Shown in pieces: positions 5,483 through 6,325 of a DNA stretch of 6,325 bases. The position numbers were made by a program, and so were the translations under genes. The DNA lies in the NCBI GenBank assembly GCA_017935805.1, contig JAGBGV010000053.1, forward strand, positions 1 through 6,325, in the 5' to 3' direction. Numbering within the stretch: the stretch's first letter is position 1; each line of letters opens with the position of its first letter. The stretch is from Clostridia bacterium (GTDB lineage: Bacteria; Bacillota_A; Clostridia; Oscillospirales; CAG-272). The notes beneath the pieces are model-generated. The model was not told where the DNA came from and did no database searches. It saw only the letters and a program-made list of their open reading frames with translations.

Positions 5483-6043
5483 TTGAACTCTGAGATGAAA
5501 TCTCTAATTGAACGTACATCTGCCGGAGACGATACTGCTTTTGTCGAGCTGTGTGAGATGTATGATCCTCTTATAAAAAGTATGACCAAAAGGTATGTGA
5601 GTCTGTCGGATTTATCTGAAGATGAACAGTTGAGGGAAGACTTTTCCCAAGAAGCGATTCTTGCATTGTACCGCGCGGCGAGTACTTATCAGGAAAAGAA
5701 CGGCGAGGTCAGCTTTGGGTTATATGCCAAGATATGTGTGCGAAATGCTCTTGTATCGGAACTTAGGCGTATAAACCGAAAAAAAAGATCGGACAGGCGT
5801 CAAAGGGAAGATGCGGAAAGCGGTGCTTCGGGAAGATGGGGAACCATCGATGAGTCTGCCATAAGTAATCTTTTGACGGACGGCGTGCTGTCAGGGTTTG
5901 AACGTGATGTGCTTGATCTGTATGTTGCCGGGATGAAAGTACGTGATATGGCAGAGATGCTCGGTAAGTCGTCAAAATCCGTCAGTAATGCAGTATACAG
6001 AATAAAGTCAAAACTACGTGCACATTTAAAAAGCGAAAATTAA
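5483..6043 (+). CDS. Small sigma-70 family RNA polymerase sigma factor (SigH-like two-domain type)
   Basis: This 186-residue protein has the two-domain layout of SigH or ECF-like sigma factors, directing core RNA polymerase to alternative promoters. Region 2 spans about residues 20-98: AFVELCEMYDPLIKSM, then EDFSQEAILALYRAASTY (the DLxQE-like core-binding helix), then SFGLYAKICVRNALVSELRRINRKK, which matches the -10 recognition helix of the SigH type. A highly basic linker (95-108, nine Arg/Lys in 14 residues) leads to region 4 at about 136-182. There FERDVLDLYVAGMKVRDMAEMLGKSSKSVSNAVYRIKSKL is a clear helix-turn-helix for -35 binding. Starting at TTG 5483 with GGAG upstream gives MNSEMKSLIERTSAGDDTAF. 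No anti-sigma gene is adjacent. It is shorter than Bacillus SigH (about 218 residues), so naming it spo0H/sigH would go too far. It may be co-transcribed with the zinc-ribbon gene. Confidence 0.9.
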   Translation: MNSEMKSLIERTSAGDDTAFVELCEMYDPLIKSMTKRYVSLSDLSEDEQLREDFSQEAILALYRAASTYQEKNGEVSFGLYAKICVRNALVSELRRINRKKRSDRRQREDAESGASGRWGTIDESAISNLLTDGVLSGFERDVLDLYVAGMKVRDMAEMLGKSSKSVSNAVYRIKSKLRAHLKSEN

Positions 6044-6046
6044 TAA

Positions 6047-6171
6047 GGTTTTTAGCCGAAAGGCTTCTAACATAAATTACCCAACAGTCTTAAGCGGGAC
6101 GTTGTTAAGCTTAACAAGAGAAGGTTTAAGTCCAAGAGGGTGATAATACCAAATTAAGTGAGGAAAAAACC
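6047..6171 (+). ncRNA. Candidate structured cis-regulatory leader of the zinc-ribbon gene
   Basis: Complementary segments nest in a branched fold. A closing stem pairs GGTTTTT (6047-6053) with AAAAACC (6165-6171). Right inside it is AGCC-GAAA-GGCT (6054-6065), a 4-bp stem with a GNRA loop. ATTACCC (6076-6082) pairs with GGGTGAT (6138-6144) in 7 bp with one G-U. GGAC (6097-6100) pairs with GTCC (6130-6133), and TTGTTAAGCTTAACAA (6102-6117), a perfect palindrome, forms the inner hairpin. The closing stem begins right after the ribosome binding site AGGA (6161-6164) and ends one base before the ATG. No known riboswitch or Rfam family was recognised. The pairings are seen; folding and function are inferred. 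Confidence 0.38.
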
Positions 6172-6172
6172 A

Positions 6173-6325
6173 ATGTACCAGGACAAGACCCTTAAGTGCA
6201 AAGACTGCGGAGAGGAGTTTATCTTTACCGCCGGCGAGCAGGAGTTCTACGCAGAGAAGGGATTCCAGAACGAGCCCCAGAGATGTAAGGCTTGCCGCGA
6301 TCTTCGCAAGAATGCCGGAAAGGCT
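6173..6325 (+). CDS. Zinc-ribbon domain protein, N-terminal part (3' truncated by window edge)
   Basis: Only the first 51 codons are in the window. Two Cys pairs, CKDC (residues 9-12) and CKAC (38-41), are separated by GEEFIFTAGEQEFYAEKGF. This is the pattern of the short 'probable zinc-ribbon' domain (zf-trcl type) found in many Clostridia proteins, where four Cys hold one zinc ion. The function of the family is not known; nucleic-acid binding is a common guess. ATG 6173 is preceded by AGGA (6161-6164) with 8-base spacing. Codon choice (AAG, GAG, TTC, CGC) is that of a well-expressed gene. The rest, and any additional domain, lies beyond 6325. The gene follows the sigma factor after 129 bases with no U-tract terminator, so an operon is possible. 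Confidence 0.85.
   Translation, partial: MYQDKTLKCKDCGEEFIFTAGEQEFYAEKGFQNEPQRCKACRDLRKNAGKA

Noticed and set aside
6054..6065. AGCC-GAAA-GGCT as a terminator of the sigma factor gene
   Set aside because: The stem is only 4 bp and is followed by TCTAACATAA, not a U-tract. It fits better as part of the leader fold.

Overview
The window reads as ordinary chromosome of an endospore-forming Firmicute, most likely an anaerobic member of the Clostridia (Oscillospiraceae/Ruminococcus-like). The basis is two sporulation-specific proteins (SpoIIP and the spore protease GPR), a DUF4364 protein and a clostridial-type CxxC/CxxC zinc-ribbon protein, together with moderate-GC genes separated by AT-rich gaps carrying SigA-type TTGACA/TATAAT promoters and AGGAGG ribosome binding sites. 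No mobile element, CRISPR array, tRNA or rRNA was seen. The species assignment is inference.

Layout. Positions 1-581 hold the C-terminal part of spoIIP. Positions 704-1642 encode a family 2 glycosyltransferase of the DPM1/GtrB type with two C-terminal membrane helices. A strong hairpin (1649-1682) separates it from the convergent gpr gene (minus strand, 1688-2563). A 288-base divergent intergenic region follows, with an extended -10 promoter and a potentially structured leader in front of a large oligopeptide-binding lipoprotein gene (2852-4639). After a GC-rich hairpin comes a DUF4364 winged-helix-type protein (4718-5287), then an AT-rich gap with a possible 19-codon ORF and a near-perfect SigA promoter driving a small sigma-70 family sigma factor (5483-6043). 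The window ends in a zinc-ribbon protein gene (from 6173) whose 129-base leader can fold into a branched structure closed two bases before the start codon.

How the genes fit together. spoIIP and gpr are commonly close neighbours in spore formers. Here both are present, but gpr is on the opposite strand and a glycosyltransferase lies between them. The peptide-binding protein has no permease or ATPase gene beside it in the window and is probably an orphan. DUF4364 has no convincing promoter of its own and may depend on read-through past the 4651-4678 hairpin. The sigma factor and zinc-ribbon genes may share a transcript, because no terminator with a U-tract and no clear promoter lies between them.

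The best candidates for something undescribed are the structured leader of the zinc-ribbon gene (6047-6171) and the competing hairpins in the oligopeptide-binding protein leader (2797-2869). Less certain are two very short ORFs and a palindrome at the sigma gene promoter. No multi-gene novel system is evident.
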